Shown piece by piece: positions 19,174 through 28,024 of a stretch of DNA of 64,000 nt. The position numbers and the translations under genes are program-made. The notes beneath the pieces were generated by a model that ran no database searches, was not told where the DNA came from, and was given only the letters and a program-made list of their open reading frames with translations. Source of the DNA: Methylophilales bacterium MBRSF5 (GTDB lineage: Bacteria; Pseudomonadota; Gammaproteobacteria; Burkholderiales; Methylophilaceae). The DNA lies in assembly GCA_001044335.1 (NCBI GenBank), contig CP011001.1, forward strand, positions 682,001 through 746,000. Reading direction: 5' to 3'. The stretch's first letter is position 1. Each line of letters begins with the position of its first letter.

Positions 19174-19202
19174 ATTATAACTGTTAATGCACCTGTTTAA
19201 GC
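19174..19202 (-). promoter_or_regulatory. Possible promoter for the 2OG-oxygenase/GT2 transcript
   Basis: On the minus strand a perfect TATAAT lies at 19179-19174, with a weak -35-like TGCTTA about 18 bases upstream, in the 90-base spacer before the oxygenase start at 19145. It would drive the oxygenase and the two genes downstream. Confidence 0.35.
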
Positions 19203-19235
19203 ACGAGATATCCCTTTCATTTACTATTCTTCACG

Positions 19236-20612
19236 TTAGTATTGTAAGAAAGAAAATACAAGTGATATGAATGAGGGGATAAGTATCAGTAATGAAAAAA
19301 ATAAAAATCTAAAAAAAATAAATCTTGCAAAAATAAAATTAAAGTTACTTATTTTCTTTTGATTTATAAATAAAAATAGAAGCGGGGAAAATAAAAATAG
19401 TGTAAAAATAAAAAAAGCTGGAATTTTTAACAAAGGTGAATAAAAATCACTCCCCAAGAGTGATAAATTTGGCAAATAATCTCTAAAGGGGCCATTAACA
19501 ATCATTGTTAAATCAACGTTTTCCTTTAGGCCGCTGCCATTAAATATAAACCAAACAAAAAACAAATATCCAATCATTTCTAAAATTGAACAAGTTACTT
19601 TCTTATTAATAAAAAAATATAACAATGAAAAAAAAGGAGCAATATAAATAAACCATTGGGGATGCCATTTAACAGAACAAAAAATTGTAACAAAAGAAAG
19701 ATATGAAATTAGTGTTACATATTTTAAAAAATTATTATTTTTGTATTGATAAAAATATGAAAATAAACAGATCGTTAAATAAAAAAGAATAAAAATAACC
19801 TTTATAAAAAAATATATAGAATTTAGGCCGCTAACTGAATTTAATGAGGAGTCAGTAATTAGGTGAACAAAAAAACTTAAAAATTGTGATTGAAAAGCCG
19901 GATCAACACTGAAAATAATAACTTGCAAAAGAATAAAAGAAAATACAATTAATGAGTAATAAAATAATTTGGGAATATTTTTTTCAATAATAAGTAGTAA
20001 TGGGAAAAACACAATAAGAGGAATAAATTTAAAACTAGCTGCGACGCCAAATAATATACAAAATAGAAGAATTTCTTTTTTTAGGTAATAGTAAAAGCCC
20101 AATAGTAAAAAAAACAGACCTAAAATATCATATCCTCCAAATATGAATACTGAAAAAATTGCCAGAGGGGATGAAATGTAAATAGATTTGAGATAATTTA
20201 TATCATTATGTTTAGAGGTATAAATATTTAAAATCTTGTTGAAAACCTGAACAGAAAAAATAAAAAAAATCACCAATAAAAGTTTATTCCAAAGGCTAAA
20301 AATGAAAAACGGTATTTGATAATAATCTCCAAAAATTAGATAAATTGGCAGATTAAATAAACTGAAAATAAAGTATATGAACGGTAAATAATCATTTCTT
20401 AAGACTATATTTTTATTGTAAGTATAAAAATCAAAAAAATGTCCATTAAATAATGCGTAAGATGATTTTGCAGTATGCATTAAATCACCATCAAAAAAGA
20501 AAGGGTTGTTAATGTCAGCCTGAAGAAATAGAACCGAAAAAATTAAAATAATTAATAAATAAAAAAAGTTTTCTTTTGATGTAAAAACAAGATAGCTTGA
20601 TAAAAAAAGCAT
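19236..20612 (-). CDS. Multi-span membrane glycosyltransferase (GT-C / DUF2029-like)
   Basis: A 458-residue, very hydrophobic protein with about eleven membrane segments. The first extracytoplasmic loop has acidic residues in DINNPFFFDGDLMHTAKSSYAL, and WHPQWFIYIAPFFSLLYFF near residue 315 is typical of polyprenyl-phosphate-sugar-dependent mannosyltransferases of the DUF2029/GT87 type. The likely role is adding a sugar from a lipid carrier on the periplasmic side. The donor and acceptor are unknown. It is the most AT-rich gene in this part of the island. Confidence 0.65.
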   Translation of the reverse strand: MLFLSSYLVFTSKENFFYLLIILIFSVLFLQADINNPFFFDGDLMHTAKSSYALFNGHFFDFYTYNKNIVLRNDYLPFIYFIFSLFNLPIYLIFGDYYQIPFFIFSLWNKLLLVIFFIFSVQVFNKILNIYTSKHNDINYLKSIYISSPLAIFSVFIFGGYDILGLFFLLLGFYYYLKKEILLFCILFGVAASFKFIPLIVFFPLLLIIEKNIPKLFYYSLIVFSFILLQVIIFSVDPAFQSQFLSFFVHLITDSSLNSVSGLNSIYFFIKVIFILFYLTICLFSYFYQYKNNNFLKYVTLISYLSFVTIFCSVKWHPQWFIYIAPFFSLLYFFINKKVTCSILEMIGYLFFVWFIFNGSGLKENVDLTMIVNGPFRDYLPNLSLLGSDFYSPLLKIPAFFIFTLFLFSPLLFLFINQKKISNFNFIFARFIFFRFLFFSLLILIPSFISLVFSFLQY

Positions 20613-20684
20613 AACTGAAATTATTATTTTTTTGTTTTAAGAAATTTAAAGTTTAAATATATAGTGTAGCATTTGATTGAACGC

Positions 20685-20706
20685 CATCCTATTATAAAGT
20701 AGGATG
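20685..20706. terminator. Hairpin in the spacer between transcription units (terminator-like)
   Basis: A 7-bp perfect inverted repeat CATCCTA / TAGGATG with an 8-base loop sits 35 bases beyond the stop of the acyltransferase gene. It lacks a clear U-run on the minus strand, so it may be a weak terminator or an RNA-processing site. Confidence 0.35.
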
Positions 20707-20740
20707 AAAAATTCAGTATCAAATGGATAAGATATTCTGA

Positions 20741-21346
20741 CTAAAGATTATGGATAGTTAATGTTGCACCGTAAAAGTCAGTGTCTACAACGTGTTGATT
20801 TTGGTAGCTCAGCGGATCATCTGAATTTGAGTAATTTCGAATTTCATTGTATTTTCCAACATGGGCAAAAGGCGGAATGATTACGTTGTCATGAACCACT
20901 ACATTGGATTGAATTACAGCTTGAGGGCCAATAACGACTCCTTCTCCGATAGATACGAAATTTCCTACTTTGACTTGACGGCCAATCTGGGTTCGACTGC
21001 CTACAATTGAGTGGATACCAATACTTACTTTTTGACCAATGGAGCAGGATAAATCAACGAACGCCCCTCTTGCCAACTTTGCTGATATATCTTCTTGTTT
21101 GAGAGGCTGAAGTTTTGGAAAACTGCTTAGAATTTGATAAATTTGTGCACGATACAAACCAAAATTCCTTGGCGATACAAAATTTATGACCTCACCCTCA
21201 TTGTTTTCAATAGCTTTAATAAATTGCGTTTCATCGTTACGATCAAACAAAACTTGAACTGTAGTGGTGTTATCAAATTCGAAATGCGCCATTTTAGCCT
21301 TAGAAAAATCAGAATTATCGTGAATAATAATTAGTTTATTTTGCAT
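20741..21346 (-). CDS. Hexapeptide-repeat sugar acyltransferase (PglD/NeuD-like)
   Basis: A 201-residue protein with a left-handed beta-helix domain from about residue 85 to 175, shown by hexapeptide repeats (VGSRTQIGRQVKVGNFVSIG, VVIGPQAVIQSNVVV). The N-terminal 80 residues could be a nucleotide-binding or substrate domain, as in PglD, but the usual glycine-rich start is not evident. It probably acetylates an amino or hydroxyl group of a nucleotide sugar. It overlaps the start of the Rieske gene by 11 bases, which suggests that the two modify the same residue. Confidence 0.78.
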   Translation of the reverse strand: MQNKLIIIHDNSDFSKAKMAHFEFDNTTTVQVLFDRNDETQFIKAIENNEGEVINFVSPRNFGLYRAQIYQILSSFPKLQPLKQEDISAKLARGAFVDLSCSIGQKVSIGIHSIVGSRTQIGRQVKVGNFVSIGEGVVIGPQAVIQSNVVVHDNVIIPPFAHVGKYNEIRNYSNSDDPLSYQNQHVVDTDFYGATLTIHNL

Positions 21347-22439
21347 ACACTTCTCGGTCTAAAAATTCATTAATGCGAACATTCTGGTTTTCATAATCAC
21401 CTAAATTTTGCATATCTTGACCGTTCTCGATCTGCTTTTGCAGACCCTCAACAGCCACAAAATCTTCTTTTAAAACCACCTTTGCTTTTTCAAACCATTC
21501 ATAAAAGACCGCCAAACTCGGTGTTTTTCCAGTTGCTTGAGTAATAAAAAAACTTAAGTCTAAGCGTGTTTTATTAGGTGAAATGGGGACGAAATTCTCC
21601 ACTGCAAATAAAGTTCCACCATCAGGTGATGGAATATGGGTGTATGGAAATAATAACCAATTTAAATAGGACTTGCCATCATCGCAACACATAAATTCAG
21701 ATTTATATTTTTCTGGAGGAAGCTTGTTTTCACCATCCCGGCTAAAATTAGATAGCTCAGCAAGTTCTGTAATCGGTTGATTATTAATTACAGGTTCCTT
21801 AAATGTTGCAAAAAAATCTACCTCTTGTGTTAGAGAAGTAGGATGCAAATATAGAGGATGAACACAGTCTCTGAGGTTTTCAAAAATAAGCTTCCAATTG
21901 AAATTAAGCTCGATTGACAATGATGCAAATGTTTTATTGAGCATTCCTTTGGTCTTATTTAAATTATTTAAAACTTCCTCACCAAATTGCTCTTCAATGT
22001 CAATAGGAAAATCATCCCCATTGATAAATAAAAAATCGCCTAATTGTTTGATGGATAGTTTTTTTAAACTCATCTGTGAAATTTCTGACTGATTTAATCC
22101 ATACATTTTCTCAGCAAATGGAATATTTTTTACATGCCCATTCGACTCGTAAGACCAACAGTGATATGGACAAATTAATCTTAGAGGACCATAGGGCTCT
22201 GATACGATTGGATGACCACGATGTAAACACTTGTTATAAAAAGCATTAAACTGATCATTCTCTTTAGTAATAATTACTTCCCCAATTGGAGAGTTAATTA
22301 ATACATAACTGGATTGAGTTTGGTCAAACTCAGGAACAGCAGCTGCATAAATCCAAAGCTTAGAAAACAAATGCTCTTGTTCTTTATAGAAATATTCTTG
22401 TTTATGATATCTTAAGTAATCTATTCGCTTCATATGCAT
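21336..22439 (-). CDS. Rieske-type non-heme iron oxygenase, alpha-subunit-like (1 of 3)
   Basis: A 367-residue oxygenase. The [2Fe-2S] Rieske ligands C71, H73, C90 and H93 lie in CLHRGH and CPYHCW, and the mononuclear iron triad is D191/H194/H199 (LRDCVHPLYLH) with a later acidic ligand in KEDFVAVE. All metal ligands are present, so it should be active with an electron-donor reductase encoded elsewhere. It is a paralogue of the genes at 22568 and 38210. Linked acyltransferase and glycosyltransferase genes suggest a glycan or lipid-linked substrate. The start could be the ATG at 22439 or at 22433. Confidence 0.87.
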   Translation of the reverse strand: MHMKRIDYLRYHKQEYFYKEQEHLFSKLWIYAAAVPEFDQTQSSYVLINSPIGEVIITKENDQFNAFYNKCLHRGHPIVSEPYGPLRLICPYHCWSYESNGHVKNIPFAEKMYGLNQSEISQMSLKKLSIKQLGDFLFINGDDFPIDIEEQFGEEVLNNLNKTKGMLNKTFASLSIELNFNWKLIFENLRDCVHPLYLHPTSLTQEVDFFATFKEPVINNQPITELAELSNFSRDGENKLPPEKYKSEFMCCDDGKSYLNWLLFPYTHIPSPDGGTLFAVENFVPISPNKTRLDLSFFITQATGKTPSLAVFYEWFEKAKVVLKEDFVAVEGLQKQIENGQDMQNLGDYENQNVRINEFLDREVYAK

Positions 22440-22527
22440 ATTCGCTTAACATTGTTAGATGTTTCAAAGCCATTATAAGGTATAAAGAAAATTAATAATT
22501 AAATTACAACATAAAATCTATATTAAT

Positions 22528-22556
22528 TTGACATATAATTAGGACATAAATATTAA
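22528..22556 (+). promoter_or_regulatory. Sigma-70-type promoter for the Rieske oxygenase at 22568
   Basis: TTGACA at 22528-22533 and TATTAA at 22551-22556 are separated by 17 bases. The only plus-strand gene of the island starts 12 bases further, so the leader would be very short. The first gene of the opposite transcription unit starts at 22439. Confidence 0.5.
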
Positions 22557-22567
22557 AATTTATTCAT

Positions 22568-23782
22568 ATGAAAAATATAATTAAGAATACACAGTCTTTA
22601 TTAAAATTTGGATATCAAAAATCTAATCTACTTTACCAGGCGATCAAATATAAATTAAATTTAACCTCTCCTTATATACTGCCAAGAGAATACTACATAA
22701 GTGAAAAAATACTCGAAAAAGAACATAAAAATCTTTTTGAAAAATATTGGATTTTTGCCGGCCTTACTCATGAAATTAAAGAGAACAAATCATGGGTGAG
22801 GAAAAAAATTGGTCATCGTGAAATATTATTAGTGCATGAAGATGGAAAATATTTTGCATTAGAAAATGTGTGTCCCCATAAAAATATGCAGTTGTGTAAG
22901 GAAAGTAAAGGTAAAGGAACATTTGTTTGTGACTATCATGCATGGTCCTTTAACTGTGACGGCTCGGTAAAAACTATCCCTTTTCATGACCGAAGTTATA
23001 AATTTAATAAAAAACAACAAAATTTCTCAAACATGAGCAAATTTCAAGTTGTAGCTGTTGGGGCGTTCATATTCGTAAAAATTAAAAAAAGTAATATCAC
23101 TATTCAAAACCAGTTTGACCCAGCAATCATTAAATCTCTCAAGCTTATGTCAAAAATGTTACAAGATCAGTACGGTACTTTTTTTGAGGTCCGTGACTTT
23201 AATTGGAAATTAAATTTTGAAAATTTAAGAGACTCTCTCCACCCCCCTGTACTTCACTCAAAAACACTTGGCAAGGAAGTGGATTTTTCGGCACAGTATG
23301 AGGATGTTCCAAAAATATATAAATTACTTGGTCGAATATCTCTAAAATATGCATCCTCATTTACCAAAGACGGAGACAATATCAAAGGTAAAAAAGGTCA
23401 CTTAGATGAGATAATTAAACCCTCATTTTCTAATGGTTATTACAATTGGCTTTTATTTCCTAACTTTCATATGGCCACCCCTGATGGAGGTAGAAGCTAT
23501 AGTATTGAAGTTCACAATCCTGTAGGTCCTGATAAAAACGAGATTTCCCACTATGTGATTGTCAATAAAGCAAATGACCCTGACGATGTATTTATGGATG
23601 AGATTATTGAACACCGACTAAGAGGACTAAGACCAGTTCTAGATGAGGATTATGAAGCATGCGAAAGAGTCCAAAAAGCCATCAAATTTACAAACAGGGA
23701 ACAAAATGTGGGTTGCTATGAACATTACAATATAAACATAGCTAAGATGTATAAAAAAATATTAAATAAATACTTTTTTTAG
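22568..23782 (+). CDS. Rieske-type non-heme iron oxygenase, alpha-subunit-like (2 of 3)
   Basis: A 404-residue oxygenase with Rieske ligands C102, H104, C121 and H124 (CPHKN and CDYHAW) and the mononuclear iron motif D222/H225/H230 (LRDSLHPPVLH), plus DEDYEACE near the C-terminus. It has about 35 more N-terminal residues than its two paralogues. It is the only plus-strand gene in the island and has its own promoter. Its 3' end overlaps the end of the convergent gtrA-like gene by 21 bases. The substrate is unknown. Confidence 0.87.
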   Translation: MKNIIKNTQSLLKFGYQKSNLLYQAIKYKLNLTSPYILPREYYISEKILEKEHKNLFEKYWIFAGLTHEIKENKSWVRKKIGHREILLVHEDGKYFALENVCPHKNMQLCKESKGKGTFVCDYHAWSFNCDGSVKTIPFHDRSYKFNKKQQNFSNMSKFQVVAVGAFIFVKIKKSNITIQNQFDPAIIKSLKLMSKMLQDQYGTFFEVRDFNWKLNFENLRDSLHPPVLHSKTLGKEVDFSAQYEDVPKIYKLLGRISLKYASSFTKDGDNIKGKKGHLDEIIKPSFSNGYYNWLLFPNFHMATPDGGRSYSIEVHNPVGPDKNEISHYVIVNKANDPDDVFMDEIIEHRLRGLRPVLDEDYEACERVQKAIKFTNREQNVGCYEHYNINIAKMYKKILNKYFF

Positions 23783-24154
23783 AGCAAGAGTATAGTTAAA
23801 CATCATTCCCAAAATAACCCCTAATGCTTGACCAAATAGTTGCAAGTCGGCGCCATAATAACTTATTACAGCATTAAGTGTAATCAAGTTAATTAATAAC
23901 CCTAAAATGTTAACGCTTAAATATTTGAAGTATTTAGCAATTAAAATATGACCGTAATAATGTCTTTTAAAAGTAAACTTTGAATTAAAAAGAAAGTTTG
24001 AAAATGTCGCAAATAAAAAAGAAATAATTGAAGATATATTTATATTAATAGAAATTTTAGTAAGAAAATAAAATAAGGTAAGGTTTACACATAAACCAAT
24101 TGATCCAACAAATGCAAATTTAAAAAAAGTTTTTGGATTTAATATTTTTTGCAT
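23762..24154 (-). CDS. GtrA-family membrane protein
   Basis: A 130-residue protein with four predicted membrane helices (FAFVGSIGLCVNLTLFYFL at the start, then three more), matching the GtrA/DPMS3-like family. Members help a GT2 enzyme of the GtrB/DPM1 type to flip or transfer a polyprenyl-phosphate-linked sugar. The partner is most likely the upstream GT2 at 24120, whose 3' end overlaps this gene by 35 bases. Confidence 0.85.
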   Translation of the reverse strand: MQKILNPKTFFKFAFVGSIGLCVNLTLFYFLTKISININISSIISFLFATFSNFLFNSKFTFKRHYYGHILIAKYFKYLSVNILGLLINLITLNAVISYYGADLQLFGQALGVILGMMFNYTLALKKVFI

Positions 24155-24860
24155 GTATTAGAAGCTTTAAATAAGAAAACATAAAGCTCAAAAGTTTCCT
24201 TTTTGATTTTCCATGTAATCTTTTATTAAATGAAAAAGGTATTTCTAAGATTTTAACTTGATATTTTATAGTCAACTTTATCAAAATTTCTTCAACAATG
24301 TCAAAATTTTCACCAATAAGCTTTATCGATTTTAATTGATTTGTTTTGTAAAATCTAAAGCTATTTGAAATATCTTTACAATTTAATTTTAAGGTTAACG
24401 AAAAAAATTTGTTAAGAATAATACTTAATGCTTTTAATATTAAACTATTATTAGAATAACCTCCCTTAACATATCTTGATGCAATTATTAGATCGTAATT
24501 GCCTGTTGTATATTTCTGAATAAATTGATTAATATAGATGGGATCGTGAGAGCCATCAGCATCCATGATAACCGTATGTTCAGAATTTAAATGTTCAATA
24601 CCTGATCTAATTGCATCTCCGTAAGAATCAGATGGTTTTCGATTAATTATTTTGATATTATTTTTTTTAAGAAAAAACTTTTTATTGTTTTTTTTTATTA
24701 ATGATTGGTATCTAGGATCTGTTACTAGGTTTTCTACTATTATTATTTCAAAATTTCTACTATATTTTTTTAGAGTCAAAATTAGTTTTGGTAGCAGTAA
24801 TTTGATATTTTCATATTCTTTGTATGCGGGGACCAAGACTGATAATTTATAATTTTGCAT
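24120..24860 (-). CDS. Glycosyltransferase family 2, polyprenyl-phosphate sugar synthase (DPM1/GtrB-like)
   Basis: A 246-residue GT2 protein with VLVPAYKEYENIKLLLPKL at the N-terminus and the DADGSHDP motif (acidic metal-binding residues). SRYVKGGYS is typical of dolichol/undecaprenyl-phosphate mannose and glucose synthases. It lacks the C-terminal membrane domain of GtrB and probably relies on the GtrA-like protein encoded next. The product would be a lipid-linked sugar donor for the GT-C membrane transferases in the island. Confidence 0.85.
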   Translation of the reverse strand: MQNYKLSVLVPAYKEYENIKLLLPKLILTLKKYSRNFEIIIVENLVTDPRYQSLIKKNNKKFFLKKNNIKIINRKPSDSYGDAIRSGIEHLNSEHTVIMDADGSHDPIYINQFIQKYTTGNYDLIIASRYVKGGYSNNSLILKALSIILNKFFSLTLKLNCKDISNSFRFYKTNQLKSIKLIGENFDIVEEILIKLTIKYQVKILEIPFSFNKRLHGKSKRKLLSFMFSYLKLLIHAKNIKSKNFF

Positions 24861-25872
24861 ACGAATTTACCCAATCTAACATTTTATTAATACCATCTGA
24901 CCAGCTTACTTTTGGCTCCCACCCAGTAAATTTTTTAATTTTTTCAATATTTGCAATAAAAACTAATTGATCACTTTCGCGTGGTGGTTTTTTTGAATAT
25001 TCAAGCTGCATAGCTAGTTTAGAATTAAGATAATTGAATAATTCTAAAATTGATAGACTATTATCAGGTCCGCCGCCAATATTAAATGCTTGTCCTCTTA
25101 CCTTATCTATATTTTTTAAGATTAAAAAATATAGATCAACCATGTCTGTTGTGAATAATACATCCCTAACTTGCTTACCATCTCCACTGATATCGAATTG
25201 ATGATTTTTACGATGTTTTTGCTCAGCTGCATTTAAACAAAACCAGCCTATCCATCCTTGATCAGCAGTTGAAAATTGCCTTCCTCCATACATAGATGAA
25301 TGTCTTAAAACAACTCCTTTAATGTCAAACATTCTTGAATAATCAAGAATATATTGATCAGCGGCACCTTTAGAATTTCCATAAGGTGAGTGAAAATCAA
25401 GAGCTACATTTTCATCAAAACCATTAGGCATCTCTTCACAAAAATAGCGAAAATTGCCTTCTTTATAGTTAAACTGATTCAGATCACCATAAACTTTATT
25501 TGTAGATGAGTAAATTATAGATGAACCAGGGCTATACTTTCTTATTGCCTCAAGAATATTGAAAGTGCCTAGGGCATTTATTTCAAAATCTTTTCTTGGG
25601 TTAGATATGGAAGTTGTCATCGCTACCTGACCAGCCAAATGAAAAATATGATCTGGCTTTATTGAAGATACAATCTCTTCAACATCATTTTGATTTCTAA
25701 TATCAGAATTAAAAAAAGTAAAATTACCTATATCTTTTAACCATAGATAATTTTTTTCAGAACCAACTCTAGACATATTGTCAAAAATGGTAAGCTCAAA
25801 ATTATTTTTGATTGCTTCTTTTGCAAGGTTAGAACCTAAGAATCCCAATCCACCTGTTATAAGAATTTTCAT
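24847..25872 (-). CDS. rfbE: CDP-paratose 2-epimerase (tyvelose epimerase) RfbE-like
   Basis: A 341-residue extended SDR with GGLGFLGSN at the N-terminus and the active-site YGNSKGAAD (Y..K). Segments such as HLAGQVAMTTSISNP, YSSTNKVYGDL and HSSMYGGRQF follow closely, in my memory, the CDP-tyvelose 2-epimerase of Salmonella and Yersinia. It would epimerise C2 of CDP-paratose to give CDP-tyvelose. Directly upstream are the genes for the earlier steps (rfbS-like, rfbH, rfbG, rfbF), which supports the call. Confidence 0.85.
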   Translation of the reverse strand: MKILITGGLGFLGSNLAKEAIKNNFELTIFDNMSRVGSEKNYLWLKDIGNFTFFNSDIRNQNDVEEIVSSIKPDHIFHLAGQVAMTTSISNPRKDFEINALGTFNILEAIRKYSPGSSIIYSSTNKVYGDLNQFNYKEGNFRYFCEEMPNGFDENVALDFHSPYGNSKGAADQYILDYSRMFDIKGVVLRHSSMYGGRQFSTADQGWIGWFCLNAAEQKHRKNHQFDISGDGKQVRDVLFTTDMVDLYFLILKNIDKVRGQAFNIGGGPDNSLSILELFNYLNSKLAMQLEYSKKPPRESDQLVFIANIEKIKKFTGWEPKVSWSDGINKMLDWVNSYAKL

Positions 25873-26699
25873 ATTTTATTTTGGGAGATTAATTTATCGA
25901 AAATATTATCAAAGTTAATATCCGGTTTCCATCCAATCTTTTTTATATTATCTAATTGTAAAATTGGATTATCAACATCAAAACTTGGTCTTTTTAATGC
26001 ACCATATTTTAATTTCGTACTAGAGTTTAATTTAAATTTTATTCTTTCAATATAATCTTTTAATTTATGGTTTTCATCGGCACCAATATCAAAATTAATA
26101 TCTTTATCAATACATTCCAATTGACTAATAATTAATTTAATACCGTAAACCAAATCATCAATATAAATAAAATTTCTTAATTGATCACAATCTGACAAAT
26201 CAATTGATTTATTTTTATTAAAAAAAGAAGTTAAAAGATGGTTAGTGAAGCTTTTATAATTATCAGGCCCGCACATAAAGTCAAATTTAATATTTATTTT
26301 TACTATTTTTTTGAAAAATATCATTAATTTTTTAAAGGAATTTTTTGTTGCGGAATAAATACTATTTCTTGGATCAAGTGTCGTATCAATATTAATAAGA
26401 TATTGAATATTTTCTTGAAATGTTTCTAAAATTAATAATGGTAAATTTATATTTACATCACAAATTTCTTTTAATGTTTCATTATTTCTTCCATAACATG
26501 TTGCCATATGAATAAAAATAATTTTTTTACCTTCAAGATTTTTTTTTAATAATCCAAAATCAGATGGTTGATAAAAATTATGATTATAAGTATTTTGTAA
26601 TTTTTTTCTTGAAATCAAATGAATTTCATAACCTTCTATAGATCTTAAGAAATTAGATCCTAAATAACCAGTACCACCTGTAATGAGAATATTTTTCAA
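25869..26699 (-). CDS. CDP-paratose/abequose synthase-like reductase (RfbS/RfbJ family)
   Basis: A 276-residue short extended SDR with GGTGYLGSN and a Y-x-x-x-K pair in YSATK. In the CDP-3,6-dideoxyhexose pathway the reductase RfbS (paratose) or RfbJ (abequose) reduces the 4-keto group after RfbH. The position between rfbH and the 2-epimerase fits RfbS, since only paratose is a substrate for RfbE. The stereochemistry cannot be read from sequence, so the paratose assignment is inference. Very AT-rich, with overlaps of four bases on its 3' side. Confidence 0.72.
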   Translation of the reverse strand: MKNILITGGTGYLGSNFLRSIEGYEIHLISRKKLQNTYNHNFYQPSDFGLLKKNLEGKKIIFIHMATCYGRNNETLKEICDVNINLPLLILETFQENIQYLINIDTTLDPRNSIYSATKNSFKKLMIFFKKIVKINIKFDFMCGPDNYKSFTNHLLTSFFNKNKSIDLSDCDQLRNFIYIDDLVYGIKLIISQLECIDKDINFDIGADENHKLKDYIERIKFKLNSSTKLKYGALKRPSFDVDNPILQLDNIKKIGWKPDINFDNIFDKLISQNKI

Positions 26700-26701
26700 A
26701 G

Positions 26702-28024
26702 TTAAAAATTTAGTCCAAGAAAAGTCTCTATTCGATTAATCATATACTCAATCATTTCATCATTTATTCCTGGATAAACCCCAATCCAAAAACTATTATT
26801 CATAATAAAATCTGTATTTGTTAAAACTCCAGAAACTTTATAATTTTTATCAACCATATATGGTTGCTTTGTTAGGTTGCCAGCAAATAGTAATCTTGTT
26901 CCTATTTTTTCTTGATTCAAATATTCAACAAAAGCAGTTCTAGGAGTAAGTTCTGGGTTTTTTACTGTTATTAAAAAACCAAACCATGATGGATCACTAT
27001 CCTTGGTTGGTTCTGGAAGAATAATATGGTCTAAACATGACTTACTTAAACCTTCATAAAGTTTTTGATAATTTTCTTTTCTTTTCTTAATAAAGCCATC
27101 TAATTTAGATATCTGAGCTAAACCACAGGCTGCCTGCATATCAGAAATTTTTAAATTAAAACCTTGATGTGAGTATGTGTACTTATGATCATATCCTTTA
27201 GGAAGATTGCCAAGCTCCCAACCAAATCTCTTACCACAAGTATTATCTTTACCAGGAGCACAATAACAATCCCTACCCCAATCTCTGAATGACTCAATAA
27301 TTTTTTTTAATAATGAGTCATTAGTAAAAACAGCTCCTCCCTCACCCATTGTTATATGATGAGCTGGGTAAAAACTTAATGTTCCAATATGTCCAAATGT
27401 GCCAGTAAGTTGATTTCTATATCTTGATCCAAGTGCATCACAATTATCTTCAATTAACCATAAGTCATATTTTTTGCATAACTCCATTACTCTTTCAATA
27501 TCAAAAGGGTTACCTAAACTATGTGCAATCATAATAGCTCTAGTTTTGTTAGTTATTGCATCCTCAATTAAATTAGGATCTATATTGTGTGTATCTTTAG
27601 TAATATCAATAAAGACAGGTACAGCTCCATTTTGTAAAATAGGATTGACAGTTGTCGGAAATCCAGCCGCAACAGTAATTACCTCACTACCTGGAAAAAC
27701 TCTTTTTTCTCCTAAAAGCGGAGAAGTCAGTGCGGAAAAAGCTAGCAAGTTCGCAGATGATCCTGAGTTTGTAGTCAGTAAATGTTTCACTCCAAGAAAA
27801 TTTGATAGTTTATCCTCGAATTCATTATTAAATCTCCCAGTTGTAAGCCATCCATCCAAAACAGAATCTGTCATGAACATGAGTTCTTCATAATCTAAGA
27901 TTTTTCCAGAGGGTGGAATGAATGTTTCCCCAGCTATAAAGGTATTGTTTGCATACTTAATATCACTGTATGATTTAATTAACTGCAAAATATCACCCCG
28001 AATTTTTTCTAATTTATCATCCAT
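26702..28024 (-). CDS. rfbH: CDP-4-dehydro-6-deoxyglucose 3-dehydratase (E1) RfbH
   Basis: A PMP-dependent [2Fe-2S] enzyme that removes the C3 hydroxyl of CDP-4-keto-6-deoxyglucose. It belongs to the DegT fold but carries His instead of the PLP-binding Lys in YPAHHITMGEGG, the hallmark of E1. The iron-sulfur Cys cluster DCYCAPGKDNTCG is also present. I take the ATG at 28024 as start rather than the in-frame TTG at 28033. It needs a reductase partner (E3, RfbI/DdhD) that I do not see in the window. Confidence 0.94.
   Translation of the reverse strand: MDDKLEKIRGDILQLIKSYSDIKYANNTFIAGETFIPPSGKILDYEELMFMTDSVLDGWLTTGRFNNEFEDKLSNFLGVKHLLTTNSGSSANLLAFSALTSPLLGEKRVFPGSEVITVAAGFPTTVNPILQNGAVPVFIDITKDTHNIDPNLIEDAITNKTRAIMIAHSLGNPFDIERVMELCKKYDLWLIEDNCDALGSRYRNQLTGTFGHIGTLSFYPAHHITMGEGGAVFTNDSLLKKIIESFRDWGRDCYCAPGKDNTCGKRFGWELGNLPKGYDHKYTYSHQGFNLKISDMQAACGLAQISKLDGFIKKRKENYQKLYEGLSKSCLDHIILPEPTKDSDPSWFGFLITVKNPELTPRTAFVEYLNQEKIGTRLLFAGNLTKQPYMVDKNYKVSGVLTNTDFIMNNSFWIGVYPGINDEMIEYMINRIETFLGLNF

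Noticed and set aside
27474-27893. 139-codon antisense ORF within rfbH
   Set aside because: Antisense to a fully conserved coding region, and its product shows no domain.
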